A stretch of 64,000 bases of DNA from Aquila chrysaetos chrysaetos (lineage: Eukaryota > Chordata > Aves > Accipitriformes > Accipitridae). The first letter of the stretch is position 1. The number at the start of each line of letters is the position of its first letter. Positions 1 through 9,985 of this stretch are shown here, piece after piece. The notes beneath the pieces are model-generated. The model saw only the letters and a list, made by a program, of their open reading frames with translations. It had not been told where the DNA came from and searched no databases. Position numbers and translations under genes: made by a program. The DNA lies in the NCBI RefSeq assembly GCF_900496995.4, contig NC_044019.1, forward strand, positions 4,375,501 to 4,439,500. Direction: 5' to 3'.

Positions 1-3000
1 ACCTGGGTCTGCAGCTGAAGGCACCTAATTTCCAGTTCCTCTGCTGTGGATGAGTCAGGAGCATCTGAAAGGGAAGACTTTGGTTTTGTACGTACAGCCT
101 TAAAGAAGAGCTATAGATAACCCGTGTCACACATCGCAAATGCCCCAGCAGTACCTGCCTGTACCGTAAGTGAACTCAAGCCCATATGACACAGGAGCTG
201 AACATGAGCTCTGCATGCTGGTCCCTGACAATTCAACCTGCAGCAGTTCGATAAAGATACTGACAGACTAAAGATAGTTGTGAATGATACTGGTGAAGTT
301 TTATGCTGCAGAAAGCTGATGTGAGTGGTGCTGTTTGCAATTATACAATGAGAATTGCTTGACTTACTCAGTCTTAAGGGACCTATTAAAAAAATGAGCA
401 AGTGTCCGCTAAAGCTGTTCTAGACTAAATGGCTAGAACAATGCACCATGAGGTACAAAACATATGTTTGTGGTTTGACAGGCATATTCTTGTTCTCTGC
501 TCAGGAAATGGAGAATTTACCACAGCTTTATACTAACAAGGTAGTTCAGCCGATGTAGGAAATGTGTCTGTGCTCAGATGGAGAGCTGCTGGATTCCAAG
601 TAACTGAATGGGGGGAAAGATCTTCTGTGACTCACTCAAAGCTGGGTTCAATTTAGAGTTAGGCTGCCTTACAGGACAAGTGAGCCTGGACCTGTAATAC
701 TGTTTGAGACTGCAGGTAGATTTTTGGTTTCACTTAGTAGCTCTGTTTTTCCAGCCTGTTTGAACTCTGCGGTATTTACTGTTCTTTTTTTCTAACCATC
801 TAACCATCCTCGTGTATCTGTGTGGTTGGTCTATACTCGTGGAAACGTAGTAACCCGTAGAAAATAGGTCAGGAAATAATGTTTTCTACAACACCAGAAA
901 AGCCGAGTAACAGATGCACGTACAAAGCGTGGATCTGCTTTGACAAACGGTACCACGTGTGTCTAACTGATACCACTCACCAAAGAGGCTCTTGGGCTTT
1001 TAAGGCAAGGATGGCTCAGAGAGGAGGTCTCCAAGCCTGCTCTGTTGCCATAGCAGGAGCTCTGTAGCTCTCCCACAGGTAGGAGCATGGTGTCAAGGGT
1101 AGAATAATTTTTACCTTCTCCTTTCTGAATAGCCTTCATCTTCTCTTCAAGTTCAGCAATCCTCCTGTCCTTCAGGACCAGAACAAATAATGACCTCATT
1201 TAGTTCCTTGGCCTTCAGGACCTTGAGGCACAGTTTGCACAATTAGTCCTGGCTAGGTGAGTCAGTGGTGCACATACTCTCACCCCACTTAGAGACAGGC
1301 AAAATAAGGGTCAGAAAGGCTGTATCACCTCACAGATATCTTAGACTCAAATGAGGGCTGGGATATAAATACACTGCTCCAAGAATAGGTGAGGGACACA
1401 CTGACCTATCTCCCCCTCCTCTATCTGCCCAAGAGCTGTAGGCAAATGCACAGACTCCTGCCCCTGTGCTTCCTGCTCAGGCACAGCTCATGCTCTGACC
1501 TGCATGCACTAAGTGGCTGATCTAGAAATGCAACCAGCATTTCTGCAGGCACCTCTTTAAAAAAAAAAAAGGGGGGGGGGGTGTAGTAGTTATTCTAAGC
1601 TGCAGTCATGCAAAGAGGTCTGCTCCAGGATGACTCTGCTGTATGAGCAGCTGTTGTTTCAGAAAGCAAAAGGAAGAAAAGAAATGTTTGAAGCCAAACA
1701 GCTAATGATATCAGTGAAAGGGTGCTGAGAGTCTTTACTTTAAGAAGTCACAGTAGGGGCTGTCCACTCTCCCACCCCAAGGACTGATAAAATTGCTCTG
1801 TTGCTTTGCGAAGGCTTGTTTGTGTAATTAACAAAGCAGGCTATAGATTAACTTGTTTTAGCCCAAACTAGGTCTAAGCAGGTGTAACACTACTGTGGCT
1901 TCAACTGTCAAAGCAGAGCACAGAACAGGTTCAGTAAGGGGCAGGATTTTTACCTTCAGTCGGATTTCTTGTGCTTGTTCCTCTATTTTTTGTTCCAACA
2001 GAGTGACTTTTTGCATCATGGAGGACATGAGCTCCATGTCAGTGTGAGCTGCGCCTGAAAGCACAAATACGTATTACCTCTCTAAAATGGCAATTGGTAT
2101 TGGAGGCTCGTCTGCGCCATAGTGGACCCCGCACAAGAATTCCTGTTCTGCCACAGCAGGTAGGACAAGGGTACCTTTTGGGGGTACTGAGTAGAAATCC
2201 CTTGGCTCCTGACTGGTGGGGAGATGGCTGTGTCACTGACAGCACACTGTGTATGCGAGACATGGACCACAGGAATTAGCCTTGGCCTGGGGTATTGAGT
2301 CCACCAAACTGTCAGTGAGAAACTGTGATGGCCCAGAACCCCCTAATCATTGAGGGACTTTACCCTGCATATTCTTTTTCAGTGTTGTCCCCCTTGAGCA
2401 GGAGGGGAGACTGCCTTGCACTGGATTCTTTGTCCTAGGAGACAGGCTGTCATCTTCTGAGAAGAGGCACGAAGAGCATGAAAGAAAGAAAACAGGTCAG
2501 CATTTTGGATAAGGCTTCTCCAAAAGCAGGTAAAGAAATACTGGGGTTATGCTGAGGGAAAGAGAGGGCAGAAGAAAGCAGGGTGGCCCAGTCCACTCAA
2601 TCCCGTAAGACTAACGAGTGTATGTGGGCACTTGTTATGAGCCAGGACCCAAGGGGAAGGTACGATCTCAGCAGAGAGAACACAAAATGGGGCTAGCAGA
2701 AAAAGACCATGATACTCGTACAGAGCATCCTGCACTGCCCAGAGAGCCAGAAAGTGGTAATATTGAGCTATTTTAACAAAAAGCACAACACGCTGGGATT
2801 AAGAGAAGCAGCAAACTTCACTGGGAGTGCAAAGGAAGTTTTTGCCCTAAGATCTAGTAGGAAGGATGTGACCTAAAATGGAACTGTAAAATAGATGAGG
2901 CTCTAATGTGCTCTAGGGCTTGCTGAGTATGTGGAAACCTTTTGTTACTTATCTGATTTTGGACACCTGTAGGAGAGCGCTACAATCATTGTAAAATGAG

Positions 3001-3592
3001 TAGACGGTAAGAAAAGCCTTACCAGTGGCGGCAATAAACTTGGACAGCTCTGCCCTCTTAGTAAAAATAAAAGGAGATAATATGTAAAAATGAAACATTG
3101 GTTCATTAACTTTGGATTTGCTTAATGGGAAAATTTTTTTTAAATGTAACTGAAGAAGCTGTCCAAAAAAGCCTGAATGGTACATTTTTCTCATCAGCCC
3201 ATCTTCCCAGTCCATACATACTTGCTTTCTGGGCAGAGTGGGGTGTTCATACAGCTAAATCTGTGCCTTGTAGTAACAGTTAAAATCCTCGAGCTGCAAT
3301 CTGTGGGTGCTGCCTGAAAGCACAGGGGGTGAAACCCTGGTGAGTTGAGGTGCAGCAGTGCCCGCTGTGTCGGGGTGAAAGAGGTGACGCTTGTGATGCC
3401 ATTGCAGCTGCAGAAAGCAACTCTCCTCCGCTTGAAACTGAGGAAACGCAAACGTGATACGAACCTGTGCGAGACGTGACTGACCAATAGCCCTGGTACC
3501 TGCTGGGGACCGATGTCGGCCAGGAGACAGCAGGTAAGAAACTTAGGGAGTTTTATTCGAGCTGATGTTGTTTCTGAGCCTGTCACCGTCAT
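1..3592 (-). CDS. UBXN11: UBXN11 (UBX domain protein 11, socius), 5' coding exons, partial
   Basis: Exons read on the minus strand: 2456-2364, 2054-1954, 1169-1115 and 64-1 (cut by the window edge). All have AG acceptors and GT donors, and their phases join. The peptide has the coiled-coil core of mammalian UBXN11: MELMSSMMQKVTLLEQ, then EEQAQEIRLK joined to DRRIAELEEKMK, then TAEELEIRCLQLQ. These match the human segments around AFMTRKLWDLEQQ, SKDQKIAALED and QEELETMCVQLQ. The SEP and UBX domains should lie off the left edge. Two further 5' exons are tentative: 3056-3023 (34 nt) and about 3600-3500, the latter with an ATG at 3592-3590. They join in phase but show little similarity to the mammalian N-terminus. 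Family knowledge: UBX proteins are p97/VCP cofactors, and UBXN11 also binds Rnd GTPases. The neighbour CD52 is divergent, as in mammals. Identity is good; the start is uncertain. Confidence 0.72.
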
Positions 3593-3858
3593 GTGCAGCC
3601 CTGTGAGTCCCCGGAAGGCCGGTAGCGATCAGCTTTTTGAGGGATCGTTGGCAAAAAGGGGCTCAAAATAACGGGGGTAACCGGGTACTGCCCGGGGGGG
3701 GGGGGGCCGACGTGGGTGGCAGCGCTGGGGACACGCCGGCGTGTGCTTGGGGGAGAGGACCGTGTGTTGGGGGGCCCCTCACGGTGTGTGTGGGGGCTCC
3801 CAAACCACGGGGGGTTTCCCCCGTTTCCCCCCCCCAACCCCTCTGGAGCAGCACTCAC

Positions 3859-3895
3859 CCCGCCCTCAGCGCGCCGCCGCCATCTTGTTTACAGG
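3859..3895 (-). other. UBXN11: Probable 5'UTR first exon of UBXN11
   Basis: Reading leftwards on the minus strand, the CpG-rich block ends in a good donor, GGCGGG|GTGAGTGC, with the exon edge at 3859. The cap site is not visible; I place it near 3890-3900 because a YY1-type AAGATGGCGGC (3886-3876) usually sits just inside the first exon. Confidence 0.4.
3866..3883 (-). other. Short upstream ORF in the putative UBXN11 5'UTR
   Basis: The ATG inside the YY1 motif opens a five-codon frame (MAAAR) that ends in TGA inside the same exon. If transcription starts upstream of 3883 it would precede the main UBXN11 start. The frame is visible; any translational effect is inference. Confidence 0.35.
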
Positions 3896-3990
3896 CGGTT
3901 GCCACGGCGACGCCGGGCCGCTGCGATTGGCTCAGCCCTGGTCACGTGAAGGGCGAGGCAGCCCCGGAGGACTACACATCCCAGCATGCA
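3870..3990. promoter_or_regulatory. CpG-island promoter of UBXN11, possibly bidirectional
   Basis: A dense motif cluster with no TATA box. It holds a YY1 site at 3876-3886 (minus), an RFX X-box-like GTTGCCACGGCGAC at 3898-3911 (12 of 14 positions against the palindromic consensus), an inverted CCAAT (ATTGG) at 3926-3930, a GTCACGTGA E-box at 3941-3949 and a ZNF143/STAF site at 3971-3990. The composition is typical of a housekeeping or ciliary promoter. No plus-strand gene is recognisable downstream before CD52, so bidirectional use is only possible. Confidence 0.65.
3971..3990 (+). promoter_or_regulatory. ZNF143/STAF-type binding site
   Basis: ACTACACATCCCAGCATGCA is a near-exact copy of the long SBS consensus (ACTACAnnTCCCAGnATGC), which is usually found in TATA-less bidirectional CpG promoters. 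Confidence 0.7.
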
Positions 3991-4392
3991 CCGCGCTGCC
4001 GCCCTCCCACGGCGGGGACGAGGGGGGACCCCGGCTATGGCGGGAGGGCGCCGGCGGGGGGGACCCCGGCTGGGAGCCGGGCCCCGGGGCCTGCGAGGGT
4101 CCCTACGGGATCCGCCGTCGTCCCGGCTGCTCTCCTGGTGCTCCCCGGCCCCCTCGGTGGGCTACCCCGAGGCCACCTGGGCCTGCGCTGCGGGTGATCC
4201 CGCCTGCCGGCCCGTGGCGGGGCCTTCGCGGCCTCCGCTGCCGGCTGCTCCCCGAAGGAGAGGAGGGATAAACCGGGGGAAGCCTCCTCCGATTGTCGCT
4301 TGAGGAGGGACGCTCGGGCTGCTGGCAGGCTCCGTTCTGCCTGCTGCTTCTCTGCCCCGGCAGCTGCCCCGCACACCTGCCGGCAAAACGGT

Positions 4393-4396
<4 letters not shown>

Positions 4397-4429
<33 letters not shown>
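4397..4429. repeat. Poly(T) tract of 33 bases
   Basis: An uninterrupted T run at the edge of the CpG island. Read on the minus strand it is a poly(A) tract, as at a retroposed 3' end, but the sequence beside it shows no recognisable retroposon and no target-site duplication. Confidence 0.8.
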
Positions 4430-4433
<4 letters not shown>

Positions 4434-5780
4434 CTCTGTTCACTTCAGAGTGCTTCAAAGGTTTCCTGGTGCTGGGGCGAGACCAGGTGCAGGAGCACCA
4501 CACGCAGCCATGCTTCCTTTCCTCACCCACCCTCTGCACACCCTTAGCTTCAGCCTGTAGACATGATCTGTGGCAGAGCCTGGCCCGAGGCATCGCAGAC
4601 TGTACGGCTGCTCCTGATTTCCTCCGCTGCTTCGTCTCTGTTTTCTAGCAATGCTTTCCCTCACCTGGGCACTACCGCACGCTCATTTTGCCTCGCTGAT
4701 GCGCTGAACTCCACTCAGTGCTTGCCGCCATCCAGCCAGCCTTCCCTGAGCATCCCCCATCCCAACTGCCACCGTGCTGCTCTGCTCTCCAGAGAGCTCG
4801 GCCTCACCAGTTGGAGAGGAGCAGAACAGGCTGATTTTTAGCACCTTTTATGGGATGTCAGCCGTCCCCAGGAGACTTTCATTTTGACAATTACATGAAG
4901 TGCAAAAATGAACTAAATTTGGTGAAGCTTTGCTGCAGAGGAGCCTTCACCTGCCGGTGGGCTCACTGCGCTGTGATGCACTTCAGCAACACAAAACCAG
5001 ACAAGCGGTGTATGTGCTGGGCGCATTTCAAACCATCTCTAACCAGATCCCTTTTGTTTCCTGCTGCTGTGTCGAGTTAGGTGAGGGAGCTCAGTGATCT
5101 GCTGTGAGGAGACAGATATTGGGGGGCTGGAAGGAAGCCGTTTCCCCTGATCCATTACCTGGATCAGACTACCCCAGGCGTGTAATGGAAATTCAGAGGG
5201 ACAGCTTGGACCCAGCTTCTGCCCTGAGTTGTAGGGAAGGAGGTTTGTTATGCGGTGCAATGCAGAGCCCTTGTTGAAACGTTGGCTGCAATTTGCAAAC
5301 CCTCCCAGTGAACCAGTGGGGTTTTTTTAACCCATAATCACTATTAGTCCTTCCTGGGTGTGGGGCACAGGACAGGGAGCCCCAGGGGAGATGCAAAGCT
5401 CAGCCTGGGGGGTTTTCATGCTGCAGGTGGTATTTTGTGATGTGGGAAAAGGCAGGGCGAGGGGCTCGCTGCCTTTGCTGGAGATGGCAGCCAGGATGCC
5501 CCACTCAGGACTGGCTGTGTGGCCGTTCTGGGGAACCCGGGGAGCAGGAGCTGCTCTTGTGCCGGGCGATGGAGAAGTGAGGCTAAAAGGGCTGTACGGT
5601 GTCATCCCCACCTGGACATCCCCCATGCCATGTCTTGTACTTTCTCCCTTGCAGCATTGGCAGTGAACGCAGCTTCCCCAAATCGCTCTTTCAGCGGTGG
5701 GGCTGGTGCAGGGAAGGAAAGTGTGATTGGTGAGACAGGGTCGTTGCTGCACTTAAAGCCTCCAACTGCAATCACTGCGA
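4430..5780. other. Intergenic, UBXN11 to CD52: no gene seen
   Basis: Unique-looking, moderately GC-rich sequence. Open frames on both strands are short and share no domain or splice pattern. It probably contains CD52 upstream regulatory DNA. Confidence 0.5.
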
Positions 5781-5786
5781 GCAGAT

Positions 5787-5795
5787 GAGGAAGTG
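5787..5795 (+). promoter_or_regulatory. ETS-type site just upstream of CD52
   Basis: GAGGAAGTG, a PU.1/ETS-like core, lies about 30 bases before the CD52 ATG. ETS sites are common in leukocyte promoters. No TATA box is visible. Confidence 0.35.
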
Positions 5796-5825
5796 TCACA
5801 GCACACCGTGAGTCGAGCCCTGACC

Positions 5826-7644
5826 ATGCAGCGCACCTGTGGGCTCCTACTGCTCGCCCTGCTTGTCCTCTGCATGGTAAGAGAAACCCCACGGCGCGGG
5901 GCCCAGCAAAGGCCGGGGCGTCCAGCCAGCTCTGTCCTGTGGGCATGACAGCAGTTGGGGAGGCTGTAGGGTTCAACTGGTGGGAGAATTTCTGCTGAAC
6001 TTCAGCTGGAAACCTGAGCATTTGACTTTCTATTTGACTTTATCCCTGGCTGTCTTACCAGGAGCTTTGCACTGTGGTCTGTAAGCTCTGAATACTTCTA
6101 TACGTTGCTTTTTTTAAAGCTTTTTTTTTTTTTTTTACTTAAGACCATCACTCCTATCCGTAACCTTCGCACTTAGCTCTCCACCCCATCTTGCAGCTTC
6201 TCCTTTGCATGCTGGCCCCCAGCCTGTGCCTGACGTGGGGATGCTGAGCATGGCTGCAGGGACACTGGAGATGCTGGACATGGCTGTGGGGATACTGGGT
6301 GGGCACACAGCTGTGTGGTTTCCTCTCGCCTCTCCCTGCTGGAGGTTGTTTTCCTTCCTGCTGGGAGGCTCTGTGGAGACTTGGTCCGAGTGCTGTGGAT
6401 GTCGGCTCTCTGCTGGGTGGGGACTGTGGTGTAGGAGGGATGAATGTGTTGGCGTTTTCAGGGAGGGTAATGCTATTCAGAACAGCTGTTGGGATGATTT
6501 TTTTTTTCCTACAGTGTGTTGGTAATGGGGCCAGATTTGCTTATGCTTATTTCTTTCACAAACTCTACACAGCTGTGACCGCAGCTGGCTCTGCAGGGTG
6601 TATTTATGTTTTGGGAGTCCTGCTCTGTGGCTGGGCCAACCAGCCAAAAACCCTCATAGCACAAGAGTGCCTGTGAGGAGTTAGAGCTGGGCGTTGGGGC
6701 CCTGTCCCAGCTCCGGAGGGATCCGAGGAGTGGTGCAAACCAGTGTGGGGGCTGGTTCACGGAGGGAAGTGGTGCCCCTTTTCCAGCAGCCCAGGGCAGC
6801 GCTTGTCGCTGCGGTCCCTGTTCACAGGCGTAACGCACAGCCGCTTACATGGGGAGTCCCAGGAAAGGACCAAAAACCCAGAGAGAGTGGTCCCGCACAG
6901 CCAGGGCTAGAGCAATTCATGCCAATGCCTTAATTTGGAAGGTGTTGATCTTTAGAGACGGAAGGAAACTGCCCTGAAATCACCATCCCAGCTGTGTTAC
7001 GTTTCCCACACTGGCTGCAATGTCCCTGCTTGCAAAACCCTGGGGGGACAGCGGTCCCTCCTCCTCCCCCTCGCTTCCAGCATGGGTGTTTCCCAGCCCT
7101 GCTCCTGCACCCCACATCCCGTGGGCCACCACATCCCCAGCCGCTTCCTCGCAGCCATCTGAGAGGCAGAGACCAACCCCCAGCTTCTGCTCCTTCCCCC
7201 CCCCCCCAATTTCTAAAAGCCCCTGGCTAGAAACAGGACCACGAAGTGAGGTGGGAAAACCCTGAAGCCAACGGTGATTTCTGTGTGTGGTGTGAAGGAG
7301 AACCTGCCGGGGGAGAGGAGGCCGTGTCCCCTGCCTGGGAAGGGGCAATGTGGGCGCTGGGGTGGCCCTGGCTTCCTTCTGCCCCCAGTGTAGCTGGGTT
7401 GAGGGGTCTTGGGGGGGATTTCTACCCCATGCTGCTGTCTGCTCCGGTTTGGAGCGATGCCCGACTCTCTCGTTTTCTTTTCCAGCCCCTTGGCCAGGCG
7501 GACAAGGTGGATGCGGTCACGGCTATCACCTCCACCGCTCCACGCCCCGCCGCAAGCAACGTGAGCCCCCTCCGCAGCAGCCCACCCCTCCTCTCCCTCA
7601 CCCTGGCGCTGCTGGCTGTGGCTTTCTTCTTGCGGCTGCGCTGA
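5826..7644 (+). CDS. CD52: CD52 (CAMPATH-1 antigen), GPI-anchored lymphocyte surface peptide
   Basis: Two exons. Exon 1 is 5826-5876 (17 codons, ATG|GTAAGA donor) and encodes a leucine-rich signal peptide, MQRTCGLLLLALLVLCM. Exon 2 is 7486-7644 with a tttcttttccag acceptor. The product is 69 aa: signal peptide, a short Thr/Ser/Ala/Pro-rich segment with one N-glycosylation sequon (Asn-Val-Ser), then a hydrophobic tail (LLSLTLALLAVAFFLRLR) that fits a GPI-attachment signal. Human CD52 has the same plan: two exons, 61 aa and a tiny mature glycopeptide. The sequence itself hardly resembles human CD52, as expected for a peptide that mainly carries glycan. The call rests on architecture plus position between UBXN11 and CRYBG2. 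The family role is a heavily sialylated surface molecule on lymphocytes and sperm. The start is the first ATG and the only one ahead of the signal peptide. Confidence 0.8.
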
Positions 7645-7872
7645 CCCAGAGGGGGGCTACCGTGCACCCCCACCCCAAAGATGACACCCCCAGGATGGCA
7701 TCCCCTGCACCGGCACCTCCTCGGACCCTCGCAGGACGGAGGAGCGGCCAGCGTGCCGCCATCGCTTCCTTCCCTGCCTCCCTCTGCTCCGTTCTCCCGT
7801 TCCCCTCCGGCCTCTAAATGAAACCCCAAAGCTTTCCCAGCTCGGAAGCCGGCCTGCTGCGAGGTTCTGAGA

Positions 7873-7878
7873 AATAAA
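7873..7878 (+). terminator. CD52: CD52 poly(A) signal
   Basis: A canonical AATAAA lies 229 bases after the CD52 stop codon, giving a short 3'UTR. Confidence 0.8.
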
Positions 7879-8084
7879 AGCGACTGGCGTAGAGGCCTCC
7901 GGCTTGTCTCCGCTCTGGGGGCTGGTTCGGTAACGGAGCTGAGGGGCCGGTGGGGGACACCAGGACCGGCTGTTTACCCGGAGCCTTGAACCCTCCGTGC
8001 TGGAGGGACCTGAGCCTTGTGTTTGAAGGGGGGTGTGTGTGAGATCGGGGGGGTACGGCCTGGATCCCCCGAGGCTTTTCCACA

Positions 8085-8157
8085 GCCCCGGCCCAGGCCC
8101 CGAGGCCCCGGACCCGGGCATAGCCCGGGTCCGGGGCCTCGGGGCCTGGGCCGGGGC
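8085..8157. repeat. Perfect 35-bp inverted repeat with a 3-bp spacer
   Basis: The left arm 8085-8119 is the exact reverse complement of the right arm 8123-8157; the spacer is ATA. Both arms are almost pure G+C. The arms also contain internal GGCCCC/GGGGCC sub-repeats. The element lies between the CD52 poly(A) site and a CTCF-like motif. Confidence 0.95.
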
Positions 8158-8169
8158 GCGGTGTGGCCA

Positions 8170-8185
8170 CAGCGCCCCCTGCAGG
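8170..8185 (-). promoter_or_regulatory. CTCF-like motif
   Basis: Read on the minus strand: CCTGCAGGGGGCGCTG. It agrees with the CTCF core (CCASYAGRKGGCGCTR type) except at one or two tolerated positions. It starts 13 bases after the palindrome. Confidence 0.6.
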
Positions 8186-8265
8186 CCGGGCGGTCCCTAG
8201 AGCATCACCCTCAACCCCAACAGCGAGTCCTGGCCCATCCCACGGTAGGGGCATGTGCTTCTCCA

Positions 8266-8348
8266 CCAATCAGGCGCTGTCAAACACCCGGCTAGTAGCC
8301 AATCCCGGCCCGGCGGAGGGTATATAAGGGCGGATAAGGAGAAAGGGC
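8266..8348 (+). promoter_or_regulatory. CCAAT-CCAAT-TATA promoter with no recognised gene
   Basis: CCAAT boxes at 8266-8270 and 8299-8303 are followed by TATATAAG at 8321-8328. At 8348, 27 bases after the TATA start, lies CTTCTTTTCC, a pyrimidine run like a 5'TOP cap site. The spacing fits a focused RNA polymerase II promoter firing rightwards. I found no convincing ORF, tRNA or snoRNA downstream. The likely product is a non-coding RNA convergent with the 3' end of CRYBG2. Confidence 0.55.
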
Positions 8349-9508
8349 TTCTTTTCCTGTCAGGCGTGGTGCGGGAGGGGACGAGGCGCATCGCGGGGTC
8401 TCCGCTACGCGAGTGGGGCCTCGCTGAGAGGATTTTCCCCCTCAGCAGCGTCCCTACCCGCCTAGCTGGGCTGAGCCTGTGTGTTTCGAAGTCCCTCCGC
8501 GGCTTCCAGGCGCCGCAGGCCCAGCTCAGACGGTACAGGGTGGCACCATCCTTCCTGCGTGTCTCCTAGGCCCTCACCCACCCCCGTCCTCTGGTGTTCT
8601 CCTCTGCCTTCCCGCCAGCATTTCTTCGTGGGATGCCATACCCTGGCACCCAGTGTCTGCGTGCCTGCTGGCTCTGCAGGCCTGACATTGCCCTGCCTGT
8701 TGCCCTGCCTGTCACCGCTGCCTGCAGGCAGTGGTTTGGGCCCGGGACAGCAAGAGTCTGCTTGCCCGCCGGCCTGGCCAAGGAGCCCGGCATCCCTGCG
8801 CAGCACGCTCCGCTCTCCTGTCGTGCGGTTACGTGTCCTCCTGCCCGAACAGGTCTCGGGGCAACTGGGGACATGTTTCAGCATCAAGATGGACATTTGA
8901 TCGTGGCTGTTGCTGAAAGGCAGAGCAGTCGCCGGCCAGCTGGAGACGTCTGATGTAAGGACCTCGGTGCACCCGAGTCTGCTGAGGAAACCTCCCGGGG
9001 AGGCATTGTGCTGCCAGAACAGCCCTGTTTCGCTGCAGGGTTGATAAGTGATCACTGCCCCGACTGCAGTGACTCTTCCCCAAACTGGGTTCAACCTGCT
9101 CAGCAAACCGGGCCCTTGCTGGCAGCCATCTCCTCTCGCCAGCAGCGAGGACAGAAGCGCTTGATGTCTCTGTGTGGGGATTTCTCACCCCATGTCCCTT
9201 CTGGCTCTGAGTCACGTTCCCGGGGAGCTCCTGCCCTCACCCAGGTGGAGGAGACCTCAGTCCCGGGGACCTCGAAGACGAGTGACCTGAGCCACGATGC
9301 AGCTCTGCAGCATGGACACGAAACGCTGCTGAAGCAGAGCTCACCCTGGGGTGATACGACTGGAACACCCCCGAGCCCACAGCATGAGCAGGCTGGGCTC
9401 CCGACCCCTGAACTGGGGCTGGTGGGGTCCGGTGTTCCCGTGGGCACAGCTTGTCTTGTGCCTCCCTTCTCAAAACCCAGGGCCCCGGTGCTGCTTGTGG
9501 CCCGTGGA

Positions 9509-9522
9509 CACTAGAGGGCACC
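9509..9522 (+). promoter_or_regulatory. CTCF-like motif
   Basis: CACTAGAGGGCACC fits the CTCF core on the plus strand. It points away from the minus-strand motif at 8170-8185, so the pair is divergent. Confidence 0.5.
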
Positions 9523-9985
9523 GGGCTCCCATCCTGGGAGCAGGATTAGGCCCGGGGCAGCGGGGCTGGTGGGTGGCAAGGTGCTTGGGTGGGGGGCAGC
9601 TCCCCCGGCGTGGGCACTGCCAGGCTGTGGCCAGCGCAAAGACAAGGACAAGGACACCAACCCACCCAGGCAGAGCTGGCCCAGACGAGGAGGGCTGTAT
9701 CTTACACACGTACATAAATACAGTTCAGAGGGGGAAGCTGGTGGGGAGGGGGCTCTGCCGCTCTCCAGAGGGTCCCGTGCTGGTCGTGTCCGTGGGGTCC
9801 TTCGTGAGCCATGTACGGGGCTCCCCAGGAGGGAGGTGCGGTGGTTCCCCCTCGTGATGGAGGGGGTGGTGGGCATCCTTCATGCCAGCAGAGGGGTGTT
9901 TGTGGTGCGGCGTGCGTGGGGCTGGCAGGGTGTCCCCGTCCTGCCCCGTGGCACTTCTGGACACGAGGGCCGCACGCCGCCCCCC

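Noticed and set aside
1559-1580. A run followed by a G run as a possible retroposon end
   Set aside because: No flanking duplication or element body; treated as simple sequence.
8490-8505. GTTTCGAAGTCC resembling a tRNA B box
   Set aside because: No A box or cloverleaf could be found at the right distance.
8940-8990. TGATGT ... CTGA words resembling a C/D box snoRNA
   Set aside because: The boxes are about 30 bases apart with no terminal stem; too short and not convincing.
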